A stretch of 64,000 nucleotides of DNA from Lutraria lutraria (lineage: Eukaryota > Mollusca > Bivalvia > Venerida > Mactridae): positions 6,954,001-7,018,000 of the forward strand of contig OZ026845.1 in assembly GCA_964023205.1 (NCBI GenBank). Direction: 5' to 3'. Below the pieces are notes generated by a model, which was not told where the DNA came from, ran no database searches, and worked only from the letters and a program-made list of their open reading frames with translations. Positions within the stretch are counted from its first letter, which is position 1. Each line of letters opens with the position of its first letter. Shown here in pieces: positions 24,688-36,301 of this stretch. Made by a program: the position numbers and the translations under genes.

Positions 24688-25583
24688 TGGTGGCTGATTT
24701 CTGCCATTTCATATCTTCGTGTGTTCGCCCCCAAAAGTCGAAGCACGACGACACGAACACACGATAAATTGATCATTTGTCGTGTCTTCGCCTTCGACCT
24801 TAGAGGGCGAACACACGAAGACACGAAATATTGAAGGCGAAATAACGAAATTTTGATAGGCGAACACACGAAATCTACTCTTGTAGAGTTTCGTGTCGGC
24901 GGGTATGAAATCGTCGTATCGGCGCCCTATATTTGTCGTGTGTTCGTGTCTTCGCCTCGAAAGGCGAAGACACGACGACACGAAACATTGCACATTATCG
25001 TGTCGTCGTGTCTTCGTCCTTCGGGGCGAAGCACGACTACACGAAAACACGATAATGTGCAAGGTTTCGTGTCGTCGTGTCTTCGCCTTCCGGTAGACAT
25101 GCGCAGAACCATTACAGATAGTATTGAATTGCAAAACTATTACACGGTGGACCAGATTTATGGTTCTGCGCATGTCTACCGGAAGGCGAAGACACGACGA
25201 CACGAAACATCGCAAATTATCGTGTGTTCGTGTCTTCGTCCTTCGGGGCGAAGCACGACTACACGAAGACACGATAATTAGCCTATTGTCGTGTCTTCGC
25301 CTTTCGCCTGTCTAGGCGAAGACACGAACACACGACGAATATAGGGCGCCGATACAAAGATTTCATACCCGCCGACACGAAACTATACAAGAAAAGATTT
25401 CGTTAGTTCGCCTATCAAAATATCGTTATTTCGCCTTCAATATTTCGTGTGTTCGTGTATTCGCCCTCTAAGGTCGAAGGCGAAGACACGATAAATGAGC
25501 AATTTGTCGTGTGCTCGTGTCGTCGTGCTTCGACTTCTAGGGGCGAACACACGAAGATATGAAATGGCAGAAATCAGCCACCA
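24688..25583. mobile_element. 896-bp foldback element of nested palindromes
   Basis: Two arms of about 425 bp (24688-25112 and 25160-25583) are inverted copies around a 47-bp centre. The outer ends are TGGTGGCTGATTTCTGCC and its complement. TA dinucleotides flank both ends (24686-24687, 25584-25585), compatible with a TA target duplication. Each arm consists largely of repeated words of the type CGAAGACACGACGACACGA and its complement, so each arm also folds into several local hairpins, for example CGTGTCTTCGCC paired with GGCGAAGACACG near 24949-24976. The 187-, 142- and 63-codon frames on both strands here are by-products of this repetition. It is GC-richer than its surroundings. Confidence 0.9.
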
Positions 25584-25585
25584 TA

Positions 25586-26660
25586 GTAAAACGACATTTA
25601 TCGTATAACTGTAACAGGGACATTACGGTAATGTTTAGGGGAGATTACTGGTATTTGTATTCTATTATTAATTGAGTTGTCTGTTGTGTATTAGTCATGG
25701 TCAAGTGACTTTAGACCAGTCAGCTGACCACACCTTTGTTATAATCAGTTGGAGAATAAGTCTTGAAGAGAGAACTTGATTTAGAGTTCTCTTCTGTCTT
25801 GAGAAAATTGATGTTTTAGATGTTTTAATTATATAATGGTTTGTATTGTATCTGGTTTTGTTCTTTTGTTTGATTTGTACAGCAAATGTGCATTTATTGA
25901 TAATATTGGTCTGGTTGGTTTTAATTGTGTATTGGAGAATTTTCAAGTTTGCCGCCATTTTTCACTGACTCTATTATTCAGTGCCGTATTTCGCGTGCCC
26001 GACTAAAGTGCGTTTTATTCTACTATATAATGTAAGGCGCATCAGGTTTAATTCAAGATGGCAGCATAACGTTCATTATTGGTTGAATCTTGTAATCATT
26101 TCACATTTCTCTATGTGCACTCACTTTTAACATTGCAGACACCATCCAGCCAGTGAGATTGTATGAGTGATAGATATTATTGTACATGTCAGCAAGATCC
26201 ACAATCGGTAAGGAACATGACTGTGTACTTTTATATTTTGTCTATATAACTTCTGTATGTATTTTTATGACGTTGTCTAGGAATGTAACTTTACATTTAT
26301 ACGTATGGCCACTAGCTTCTGACTGTAAAGATGTTAATTCATATCGATACTACTTCATGCTGATTATTGTCACATTATATGTTTTGTATTTCAGTGCTGA
26401 TCTATTATGAGAATCTGTGATTATGTGACTATTATGATCATGGGAACTGCATGAAGAATGAATTATATATATTGAATCATACACCACCTAGTTAATTGTC
26501 TTCTCGACACACTCTTGAACATTGGGAATTGTATCTATGAACCCATAACCCAAAAGTTACATAACTTACGAAAGTAATATAACCTAGCCGAAGCTAAACA
26601 TATAATAATGCAATCAATTACCGTATAATTACGCAGCCTTGGCAGGTTAATAAAATCGCA
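25586..26660. other. Non-coding stretch
   Basis: No supported gene or element. Confidence 0.45.
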
Positions 26661-26667
26661 CTATACC

Positions 26668-27514
26668 CACAGGAGATTGAAATTTTGTCCATATGTCACT
26701 TGCTACAACAAATCACTCATATATGTATATATAATACACAAGGAATGAAACACCGTTCTTAGCCCAACCACTAGGAACGCGTATAACTGGTATTTTTACA
26801 CATGAATGCTCAAACAATATTTACAAAAAGTACACTAAAATTTACCACGAGAACTAGTTTAACTTGCTGACATGTCCCAGGTGTAAAGAATATCCGTGTT
26901 TTTCTCCATTTATGCATGCAATTTTTCATTCATACACACAGAACACCGAAGTGAATAAAATTTTAGCCTTTGATATAAAAATGTATCTAGACAAATAACT
27001 CTATATACCACTTTTAATATAATAATTGTATGTTCTTTATTCTAGTAATGATTTATTTGTAAATGATTTATTACAAAATAATATTTCTTCAAAGGTAAAT
27101 ACGAACAGTAACTCTTGATTCCCCAAAAAGCACGAGGTGCGTGAGTTACTTCCCTTTGTACCCGACTGGGTACGGTTTTTTAGGAATTTATATACAACTT
27201 TATTCAGTGCAGTATAGTTACGAGGAAATTCCCCGAAATCGCAGCAATGGATTTCCTAACACTTCAGAATTACCGCCGTTCAAGTATTATATACATCTGT
27301 GCCACGTGAGCATTGTTTATAGTTACAAATGGTAAATTCTACTGTCTTGAAACTTTATAGCCCAATATAAATCCAATTAATGATAAAAACTGGACTTTTG
27401 TTCGTTTTGACAGATGGCAGGAAAAAATTGTTTCATTCCTTGGGTTAATATATAGCTTAATAGTGCGAGGCTATATCTTAACTTTATTCTGAGTCATACT
27501 TTCAATCTCCTGTG
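26668..27514. mobile_element. 847-bp non-autonomous element, CACAGGAG termini
   Basis: Terminal inverted repeats CACAGGAGATTGAAA at both ends, with further inverted similarity inward (AAGGAATGAAAC at about 26739 and its complement near 27431). Identical 7-mers CTATACC flank the ends, at 26661-26667 and 27515-27521. No transposase frame is present. The interior includes a perfect hairpin GTACCC paired with GGGTAC at 27159-27174. Superfamily unassigned: a 7-bp duplication is unusual and is found, for example, in P-like elements. Confidence 0.7.
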
Positions 27515-27521
27515 CTATACC

Positions 27522-28365
27522 TTAACTTTAGATAATACATGTTTGCAAAAAGTCAATGAATATAAAGTACGTGGTATTTGGAATGATAATATTTTGTCAT
27601 ATCCACTCAGTTGAAGTCATCATGACTGCCTAGACGTAAACGTTGTGGAAATGTGTTGGAAGAGAAGTCAAATTTCAACAAACAAACTGTATTCTGTTGT
27701 GCATAACGGTTTTATGATAATTTTGTTGAATTGTACACAGTAACACATAATAGCGTCTATAATAAAGGCCCTTTAATATTCAACTTTAGTGGTTTACATA
27801 ATGCGTAAACAATAAAAAATAAATTATGTGTATATTGTGCAATGAATGTACCTACCTACATCTGTGTAAAATTAAGGTATTATTTCAATTCGGGGGAGAA
27901 ATTTAGTTTTATTTCCTATGCCAATAAATAATTGCACTTGGGACATTCTAATTTCTAGGCAATTTGTTCAATGCCTAGGAGGCCCTTATATTTTACAAAT
28001 GAATGCTGATAATATTTGTAAAATATTGCAGCAAAAAATAAAATAAACATACTTTCAAAGTCTAATTCAACCTTGTTCAATTCCCAGTCTGCCTCTATAT
28101 CATTTCACTTGAAACATAATTTAGCACATTGTAGTTGAAATAAGATACCTTAGGAAAGTGATCATGGACTTCCCTTGGCATGCATGTAATTCTGATATTT
28201 CTGATGAATTTATGTGTTATATAACGTGACCATGCAAAGAGCACAATATGGAAATTAGATGATTACAAATCTATTAAACCGGCTCTAAGTGAATAATTAT
28301 TCAGTGTCATTGTTAAAAACAAAAAGCAACAGAAAAAGAATTATTCTATTTAGTTATACTGGTAA
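27522..28365. other. Non-coding stretch
   Basis: Nothing recognised. Confidence 0.45.
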
Positions 28366-28485
28366 TTACGGTTGTATAAAACTGAAACACAGATAGCAGC
28401 TGTTCGCGATTCACGAACTGTATTCTAGTCTGAAGTTCGCAATTCGCAGATCGAGGACTCCTATCAAGCTTTATGCAACCGTAAC
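28366..28485. repeat. Small inverted-repeat element
   Basis: TTACGGTTGTATAAA at the left pairs with TTTATGCAACCGTAA at the right. The interior holds related GTTCGC / ATTCGC words. Possibly a small MITE, but the arms are only about 15 bp. Confidence 0.45.
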
Positions 28486-28954
28486 TTAAGTACAATTTAT
28501 CCGTTTCACAACATTATTTAACAGCTAACATACTAACAAATACTAGTTCCATTCTACTGCTCTAGTCAAGGTTTTGTATCGGACATAATTTATAGAATAA
28601 TCACTCATTCTTTGATTGATGTATATATCAATGTTTTGCTGACAACTGTGTCGGAAATATAAAACTGTTTGAGATACAGTGTTGACGGTTGTAAAATAAA
28701 AGTTACATTATTGTCGTAAAATGATATAATTCTATTCCCCAGATGAAGCTAAAGTCTGTTATATGAGAAAGAGTTACGACGATGTCGACCAGACCTACGT
28801 TGATTGCAACAATCCAGATTAAAGTCAAATTACATTGTTGCATTGGAGTCTACTGGTACAGGGAGAAAATTACACATTTCTATGGAAGTGTATGTAATTG
28901 TAATTTTTTCTCTAAAGTAACACATCTGACAAATGAAAATGTCTGGACAATATT

Positions 28955-30954
28955 CACTGTGTGGTAGCATTGTACGCAAAAAATCAACGGTGTTTACAAG
29001 ATGGCGGACGGATAAATGTTGTGAGGTAGGTGTCGTTTGTTTTTGGTTCAAACTTTTTAAATACGACGTCCTCTACACAATAGTATACATCAAATGAAAG
29101 AACTTTAAAACGGCAATCGGCGGCTAATAATCGTTTTTTATCAAACCACGCTGTTTTCACAAAATCAGTGTCTGAACATAACGTGTTGAGTTTTTTGAAA
29201 AACGAAGCGAGGAAACTGAACAAAACCGACGATTATTCCGTTAAAATGAATGAATCGACAAAAATACTTGTCCACGTGTATGGAGAATGTAAAGCTCCTC
29301 ATGTATATCCATTATTTCCTCATCAAAAGCCCTTGTAGTAGATGTTTTAAAGCTTTTAAATTTTACATACTGTACGCCACGGTGCTAAGTGTAAAAATTG
29401 TACTGTACGCAACGGAGAAAACAATTTCTGTACGCAACGGAGCAACAATTTTAGTCAAAATCTGTACGCAACGGAGCAATGAATAGCTTGTTTCTGTGTG
29501 TTTAAAAACGTGTCTTCTATACTTTGATTTCAATTTAAAGTGCATTGTTAAAGAAGAATGCACGCTTCGGGTTCAAAATCGCAGTAATATGATTACTAAC
29601 GCAGGCAAGCCTGAGTGAATAATTACAAACTTTCGAACGATAAAACGTGCATTATGTTACTACAATGCTAGACAAAATGAGATATTTTTTTCTTTCTTAC
29701 ATGCTAAAAAAGTGAATTGATTAAACTATGATAATTACAATGAGCGGATAAGAAATTTTCATGATTTTGATGTCATTTGGTCAATTGACGTTTCTGACGT
29801 CCAGGGGCAAATAAACATTCCTTTTTTACAGTGAATATCGTTGACCTCGTTAGGTCTTCAGTGATTATATAACGTTTGATGTTTCAGTATAAACTCGCAT
29901 TATATGTGTTTCACTTTCCATAAAAAAATGAAACAATATCTTCATAAGTTAGTTTTTTTCTTACGTTAGATTTTATCAAATTTCAGAATCTATATGAAAA
30001 TAACTAATGAAAAATATAAACAATATTCAGCGGAAAACCTATGCTAATATCTTGTCTTTGCTCCGTATATCTTTAAAATATAATTTTAATTTAGAAAAAT
30101 ACACGCAGAGATTCGAACCTACCTGTTACCATCCGACATCCGTTTAAAGTCATTGCTAGTCGACTGCTCGACCAGCGAAGAAGACTTAATATGTAACCTA
30201 ATTTACAATGGCAATGTTGAATTGACAAATACAAATTCAGCCGAATTGTTATGGACAACTATTTCTGAAATCGTAATCGACAAAAAGCCATTCACTTAGT
30301 AAATTCATGAAAAAATGTCAATAGATAATACTGAGCCAAAACTGGTATCGTTATTGATGTTTGTGCGTGCATTCTTCTATAACAATGTATAGAAGACATG
30401 TTTTTAAACACACAGGAACAAGCTATTCATTGACTGCTCCGTTGCGTACAGATTTTTGACTAAAATTGTTGCTCCGTTGCGTACAGAAATTGTTTTCTCC
30501 GTTGCGTACAATGTTTACACTTAGCACCGTGGCGTACAGTATGTAAAATTTAAAAGCTTTAAAACATCTACTACAAGGGATTTTGATGAGGAAATAATGG
30601 ATATACATGAGGAGCTTTACATTCTCCATACACGTGGACAAGTATTTTAGTCGATTCATTCATTTTAACGGAATAATCGTCGGTTTTGTTCAGTTTCCTC
30701 GCTTCGTTTTTCAAAAAACTCAACACGTTATGTTCAGACACTGATTTTGTGAAAACAGCGTGGTTTGATAAAAAACGATCATTAGCCGCCGATTGCCGTT
30801 TTAAAGTTCTTTCATTTGATGTATACTATTGTGTAGAGGACGTCGTATTTAAAAAGTTTGAACCAAAAACAAACGACACCTACCTCACAACATTTATCCG
30901 TCCGCCATCTTGTAAACACCGTTGATTTTTTGCGTACAGTGCTACCACTTAGTG
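28955..30954. mobile_element. 2,000-bp long-inverted-repeat element
   Basis: The arms run about 28955-29569 and 30366-30954 and are close to identical inverted copies. The termini read CACTGTGTGGTAGCA and, reverse-complemented, CACTAAGTGGTAGCA. Both then share TGTACGCAAAAAATCAAC. A 5-bp ATATT is found on both sides (28950-28954, 30955-30959). Each arm holds three copies of TGTACGCAACGGAG plus a TGTACGCCACGGTGC variant. The loop of about 800 bp has no transposase. Near-identical 79-codon frames appear in both arms only because the arms are copies. The arms differ by an insertion near 29525-29550 and a few substitutions, so the element is not brand new. Confidence 0.85.
30103..30181 (-). pseudogene. 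tRNA(Ser/Leu)-like pseudogene or SINE head
   Basis: On the minus strand, GCTGGTCGAGCAGTCGACTA (A-box and D-arm type), GACTTTAAACGG (anticodon-stem-like region), a long variable region and GTAGGTTCGAATCTCTGC (T-arm with B-box GGTTCGAATCT) follow in tRNA order and spacing. The long variable region suggests a class II tRNA such as Ser or Leu. Acceptor-stem pairing is poor, so I treat it as a pseudogene or SINE head. It lies in the loop of the 2-kb inverted-repeat element. Confidence 0.5.
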
Positions 30955-30959
30955 ATATT

Positions 30960-32284
30960 TTGATACAGTGTACCTGGTTCAAATTAACAACATTTGTGGA
31001 TCTAAATATTTTTAAATATTTTTTTTTCAAAGCATGTTTGTTACATTTCGAAATACATGTATTTGCAACTTATAGTTAATGCCAAGAGTTGATAGACATC
31101 GGTCATCAAGTTGGTCAATGCCACACCTTGGGAATTGTCCCGGTCGCATCAGGTCATACCCCTCTATGTAAAATTGCCCAAAATATGTCGAGTTTCCACC
31201 ATACGGGTAGAAAGTATGTCTCTTTGTGGAAGGGTAAGTTAGCACTGGTTAGAACACAGTATATGATAACTAAATAGGTAAACCAGCCACTGTATATAAA
31301 TGAGATATCGTTGAAAAATAGCGTTAAACCACTGATACTAAAAACACATTATGTACTGTTACTTTGTCCATGCAAAGACGAGACGCTTTTCTTTGGTTTA
31401 ACGTCACACCAGTAGCCATCGTTAAATTAGTGGTACTTTAATATAACTAACGGTATTTGATTCTTATAATGATTGAACCGATACGGCTTGTACCATGCGC
31501 GTGGGTTCCGTGATGCTTTTTGGTTGTATTAATCCCACTGTGTAATATTGCAGGGAACCGTTTACCGTTGAAAAGAGTTCATTTTGCAGCTCAAGTCGTA
31601 GATTTCAGTCTTTTTGGTAAGAAACCAAAGCCATCTTTGAATGGTAATGCTTACATATTCTTCGAGCACGAGTGTCTATGTTTGTGTTGTCATCAATAAA
31701 ACGTCGCATTGCAATTTCAAAATACGTAATTATTGCACCATCGACCACTGGATTGGGAAACTGAAGCAGACATTTTTGTGATTTTGCATTAAACTAAAGT
31801 CAATTTTAAAAAATCTATTTGCTTCCATAATTTACCCATCATATGATTCAGCATGACTTCAGATTGACGAAGAGGGAATTTGATCTGCAAATAAAACATC
31901 ATTAGACATTGTATTGATGCGTGTGATTATTGTGAACATTCAGATTATTTGACAAAATGTCTGATTGCTGTTTGTATGTGGACAAGATCGGAACTTAGAA
32001 TTTTATTGATTCATGAAGCTTAATGATTATATGTTTAATACATTCCGAAATATTCTCTTCAGCTTAAGCATGTGTGCACTGTTTATTCAGTCATAAAATG
32101 CATTTTGATTATCATTTCATACAAATAAATAATCTTAAACTATCCTCACTTTTGTACGTACTGCAGAAACCTAAAAGAGATGGAATATTCTTATATGTAA
32201 TGTAGCCAGTGGCTTTTTATTGGTTGCGTTAGTTCAACAGTATAATATTCCAGGGAACCGATTATCGTCGAAAAAACGTTTTAC
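30960..32284. other. Non-coding stretch with a ~70-bp diverged duplication
   Basis: Sequence at 31523-31590 (GTAATATTGCAGGGAACCG) recurs in diverged form at 32215-32275 (ATAATATTCCAGGGAACCG), each followed by a TTACCGTTGAAAA / TTATCGTCGAAAA word. No gene supported. Confidence 0.5.
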
Positions 32285-32288
32285 TTAA

Positions 32289-33094
32289 AGTATCTGACTT
32301 GGGTGTCAGGTCAAATCAAGTTTCACCAATTTAAAGATTTAAAAACTAATTTAAAACCATAATTATATACTAAAATAAACACACTGTATAAAGTGCATTG
32401 CAAGTAATTTGAAACAAATATTACATTTGATTGGTCTTCTATATACCAAATATCGTACGTAATTTACAAATTTTTGAACAACGATAACTACTCTGTATAT
32501 AGGAATATATTACAACAAGTAGCCTTAAAATGGCTATAATTGTAAAAAGCAGGGACCCCGCTGTTTATTACGTAATACTCCATAGATAAATTATGAAAAC
32601 AGTATAAACATTCTGAGGCAAGGTTCCCTAGATTGACATTTCCGCTACAAAATACCGAAAATCGCTTTGAAATCCGTCATCAAAACAGACGGCAATGTTA
32701 ATCCGAAAATGACAGCTACTGTGTTTTTTTTAAGCTGAGCAATTAACAATTAACTTGTCGGATTATTATCGTCTCATGAAATCAACGAATTTGACGCACC
32801 CCATTCAATTCTGATAGCCAATCAAAATCGCTTATGTTTACGTTTCAATAATTGAAACCACGCCTAGGTTTGATGTCTAGTAAGAGATCTTATTATATTT
32901 TCTGTCATTAATGAATTTAACGCTGATAAGGTAAAGTCGATAAAGGGGTGCAGTATTTATCGCAATAAAACACAATTATTGAGCGTTCGGTTAGAATTTG
33001 TGTTGCTTAGTATTAAACTATATTATTTAATCTTTGTAAATAACATGAAATATCATTTTACGTTATTTTACCGATTAGAACCAAGCCAGATACT
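32289..33094 (+). mobile_element. TTAA-flanked MITE, copy B (806 bp, intact ends)
   Basis: The reference copy of the family. Terminal repeats are AGTATCTGACTTGG on the left and, reverse-complemented, AGTATCTGGCTTGG on the right. Perfect TTAA lies on both sides (32285-32288, 33095-33098). It is collinear with copies A (23749) and C (about 47800-48185). The interior lacks any transposase and contains GATAGCCAATCAAAATCG, a CCAAT-box-like word also kept in copy A. TTAA duplication with short terminal repeats is the hallmark of piggyBac and Kolobok superfamilies. Confidence 0.85.
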
Positions 33095-33416
33095 TTAATA
33101 GTACCTGCTCTAAAATGTATACCTCATTAATTTGTATACTGTTTCTGGTTGTTATGTGCCTAACATAAAAATGTTTGGAAATATCTAATTGTTCACGTAT
33201 TGTCTTGTATTTCTTTGATAACAAGTTCTGTTTATATTTTACTGGAAGCTTTGCAGTAACCTCCGGGAGACCGTTTCTGGCCTCCACTTTTTGTATGGTC
33301 CTATTTGCCAATTGGCTTTTGTCTTGCCTTATTTGGGGGAAATTGTATATCTGGGGAGATAAAACATTTTGTATGATCATACGTTCTACAGTGAGTTCAA
33401 TATTTCCTTTTTTCAT
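33075..33416 (-). CDS. Possible orphan exon or coding relic
   Basis: This 113-codon frame is not recognised as any family, but its middle (about 33190-33350) has a more coding-like composition than other orphan frames here: Lys/Glu/Gln/Arg-rich, few low-complexity runs and relatively many G/C third positions. On the minus strand TTTTATCTCCCCAG ends at 33351, a good acceptor, and GTGAAC beginning at 33196 could serve as a donor, giving a possible 154-nt exon. The last codons run into the terminal repeat of the neighbouring TTAA MITE, so the full frame cannot all be genuine. It could equally be a chance frame or a transposon remnant. Confidence 0.25.
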   Translation of the reverse strand: MKKGNIELTVERMIIQNVLSPQIYNFPQIRQDKSQLANRTIQKVEARNGLPEVTAKLPVKYKQNLLSKKYKTIREQLDISKHFYVRHITTRNSIQINEVYILEQVLLKYLAWF

Positions 33417-33419
33417 GAC

Positions 33420-35870
33420 AAGTATATTATAGTGTTAACAGAAAGTATTGCTTTCTGTATTCAAACTATTAAAAGTTTTGGTCGCGTTACTGTTGGAAAC
33501 CCTAAGTATTGGAACTACTTCAATGGATACTTGATACATGATTGTTTGTTTAAAATGTTCACTAGATAGATTCATACGTATTATATTTGCTAACACGTTT
33601 GTTTAGAACACGGATGTATCGCGTGTGTGACAATCCTGGGAGATTACACTTTAACTTAGATACATGTATTATGACATCAATTCAGGCAGAAATCTCTCTT
33701 CACTTAGCATTAAGTTACGTGTTCATTGCCAGGTTGCCAGACCGTACATACAACAACTAAATCCACTGAAGTGATTTATCATTGTATCAAGTGCTTTCTC
33801 TTCGTTTGCAAATCGTTTGCAAGTCAATGCTTGTTCGGCATAGCTCTGTTTATCCGTACAATATAATAGACAATAATGACGAAATTCTACAACGTTTTTT
33901 GAAATAAAGAGTCAACAAAATAATTATGTGCATGATGTATTAATTTCTTTCACCAAACAAGGTATATAATTATATTGAATTTTGTGTTTACGTAATTGTA
34001 TAAAAATGTAGCTTTCAAAAATAGATACACACAAGTATTTATAATCATATATTAGATTTCTTCGACCACCAAAACACCTAGTTGCGCACACTTGTCACTT
34101 GTTGACCCAATATCTTGTCTTACAACAAAACAATTTGTTTAAGCTTTTACGCTTGCTTTCAATTGTTCAAATAAGCATGAAATGTACGACTGGATTCTAT
34201 ACATGAAATTATGCCATGTGACTTTGTACTACCAATTGATTTCAACCAAATCGTCTCAAATAACAAATACTGCGGTAAGGACCCGAGTTATATAGACCTA
34301 ATGTCTATTATTTTAGCTAAATTCACAGACTGACATTCAAAATCAAAAAAAGGAATATTTACTTTAAAGGTATATCAGATTTCCCAGTTATTCGATTCTT
34401 GGCGTTTTACACCACATGTGTACCGGCATGCAGGATCACAATACAAAATGCCTGGTAATAACTTTTTGTCGCTTAATGCATTAAGAAAGTAGGATTGCCT
34501 TTCATGTTATGTGCTTTGTAACATGTTTAATTACTTTTCTGTGCCTCCATAGTGATTCTATCGAAGATAATACACTTATTGTGATAATCATCAGAAAAAT
34601 TTCAATACGATGTGCAATTGCCAAACAAAAACTAATTGCCACGCACGTTTTTCAGGGGACACAAATCTCAACTTTCAAAATAAAACATAGAAAATAGTCA
34701 CATGGCCAGTTGAAATAATTACTTGGGGAGTCTATACAAAAGTATTGGTAAGTTGTTAAAACATTAGTGTAGACATGTTATATTCACTATTTGAAGGATA
34801 TAGACTAGCTACCACTGATTAATCAAGAAAACAATACCGTTAAAAACGGTTTATGAAAGTACATTCAAACTGAAATGTAACGAACAGTTCGTGAACCAAA
34901 TTAGTTTTTAAACAATACGAAGTAACACTGAACGTTGTACGAATCCATTGTTTGGTTGACATAATCGCGTTTACTGAAACGACCAAACAAACATTCGACA
35001 TGTGACATAAATTTCGACAGGACGCCATTTTTTCATTCGTTAAAATGTAAACAAAACAAATATCTGTGCGATTAGACATTTAAAGCTGTGACAACACATG
35101 ATAAGTAATGCATAATGTACCTAAGACATATGGGATTCTCCATTAAGATGGTAAGTCTAAGACACTTCTTTGATTTCTGGTTCTTTCTATTTGAATTATG
35201 GTTAATTGTAGAATGTTTACGATCATGTTCATTTTCCCACGGCTTCTGACCGATTCACTGAAAATAATTCATCCGCGAAAGGAACGGTAACTCGGATTAT
35301 ACTAAACAGGTAGTGGCACGTGCTTTTTTTATTAAATGACAAGAATTTTTGAAAGAATATCGTTTATTTACCAACATTAGAAAATATACTTATATCCGTG
35401 TAAAGATTAGAAGTTTTATTCGCTTAGGGAAAAAAATAATTAAATAATGGACTATGTTTCCGATCGAAGACATTTCCTTTTTCAGTTGTGAAGCAATTCC
35501 GCTATAAATTTCGAAAAGTAAACAAAACAAATAAGGAGACAAAAATTGCGATAATGAGTAATCAGTACGCAGATCAAAGTAAGTATTAATGCCAAAACAT
35601 TATGCTTTCATTTATTTACTTTTTGTCGTAGACACATGCCATGTCTTCAACTTTATAAAGGTAAGTGCATGAAATATGTGGTTTTACTATCGCACTGACC
35701 CAATTTATCGAACTCCCGTGCAAAGCGTTCTTGACATATCAGTAAATAGTATGGTGTCTGTGAAGGGATACTGTAGGAAATAATAATATGCGTAAAGTTC
35801 AGTATTAGTTGCTATCATAATGTATAAAGTGTCTTGTTATCTCTGGTAACCTTTCTTATTTTTTATATGT
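33420..35870. other. Non-coding stretch
   Basis: No gene or element supported. The frames at 33369, 34509 and 34840 have no recognisable domain. Confidence 0.45.
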
Positions 35871-36267
35871 TTAACCAGGTTTTCCAAAGGCGAATGTCGG
35901 CGCACGGACAAGCGGGCGGGTTGCAGGGCGAGCTTCCACAATTTCTTCTGGACGCAACTTCTCCTACAATTCTGAAGGGATTTCAACCAAACTTTTAAAC
36001 ATAACTATTTTGTAGTACCCCTATGCATTTTAGGGATTTTGTGATATGATCCCTTTTGGCCGATCTATGACCTCGTGTTTTATTGTGTGCATAGCCTATG
36101 TGATATATACAGTATATATGGGGAAATACTCTACTGGACGCAACTCCTTCTATTCTGAAGGGAATTCGACCAAATGTTCACAGAACTAATGTGATCAAGT
36201 ATCAAATAGTTTTTAAAACGTCTTTTTTCTAGTAAACGATTACAGGGCCATCTTGCCCCTCTTGTTT
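35871..36267 (+). mobile_element. Tandem-monomer element, small copy
   Basis: Starts TTAACCAGGTTTTCC and has two monomers about 180 bp apart. One contains GACGCAACTTCTCCTACAAT with GGGATTTCAACCAAACTT; the other contains GACGCAACTCCTTCT with GGGAATTCGACCAAATG. It ends GCCCCTCTTGTTT. The monomer theme (CTCCT, then TTTCAACYAAACTT) and the CTCTTGTTT end are shared with the larger element at 48487-49644, pointing to one superfamily. No coding capacity. Confidence 0.6.
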
Positions 36268-36301
36268 ATTGTTATTTTATTGATCCTTAATATATAAATA
36301 A

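Noticed and set aside
24709..25281. Frames of 187 and 142 codons on opposite strands, rich in Arg/Ser/Cys/His
   Set aside because: They read through the palindromic CGAAGACACG words of the foldback element, and both strands and several frames are open for the same reason. Not a protein.
28984..30925. Two near-identical 79-codon frames in opposite orientation
   Set aside because: They are the two inverted arms of one element. The frames have no recognisable domain and run into the terminal repeat.
23749..33094. Direct repeats 8.5 kb apart considered as LTRs of one retrotransposon
   Set aside because: No gag/pol between them, each copy has its own TTAA and terminal inverted repeats, a third copy lies inverted near 48 kb, and the two copies are considerably diverged.
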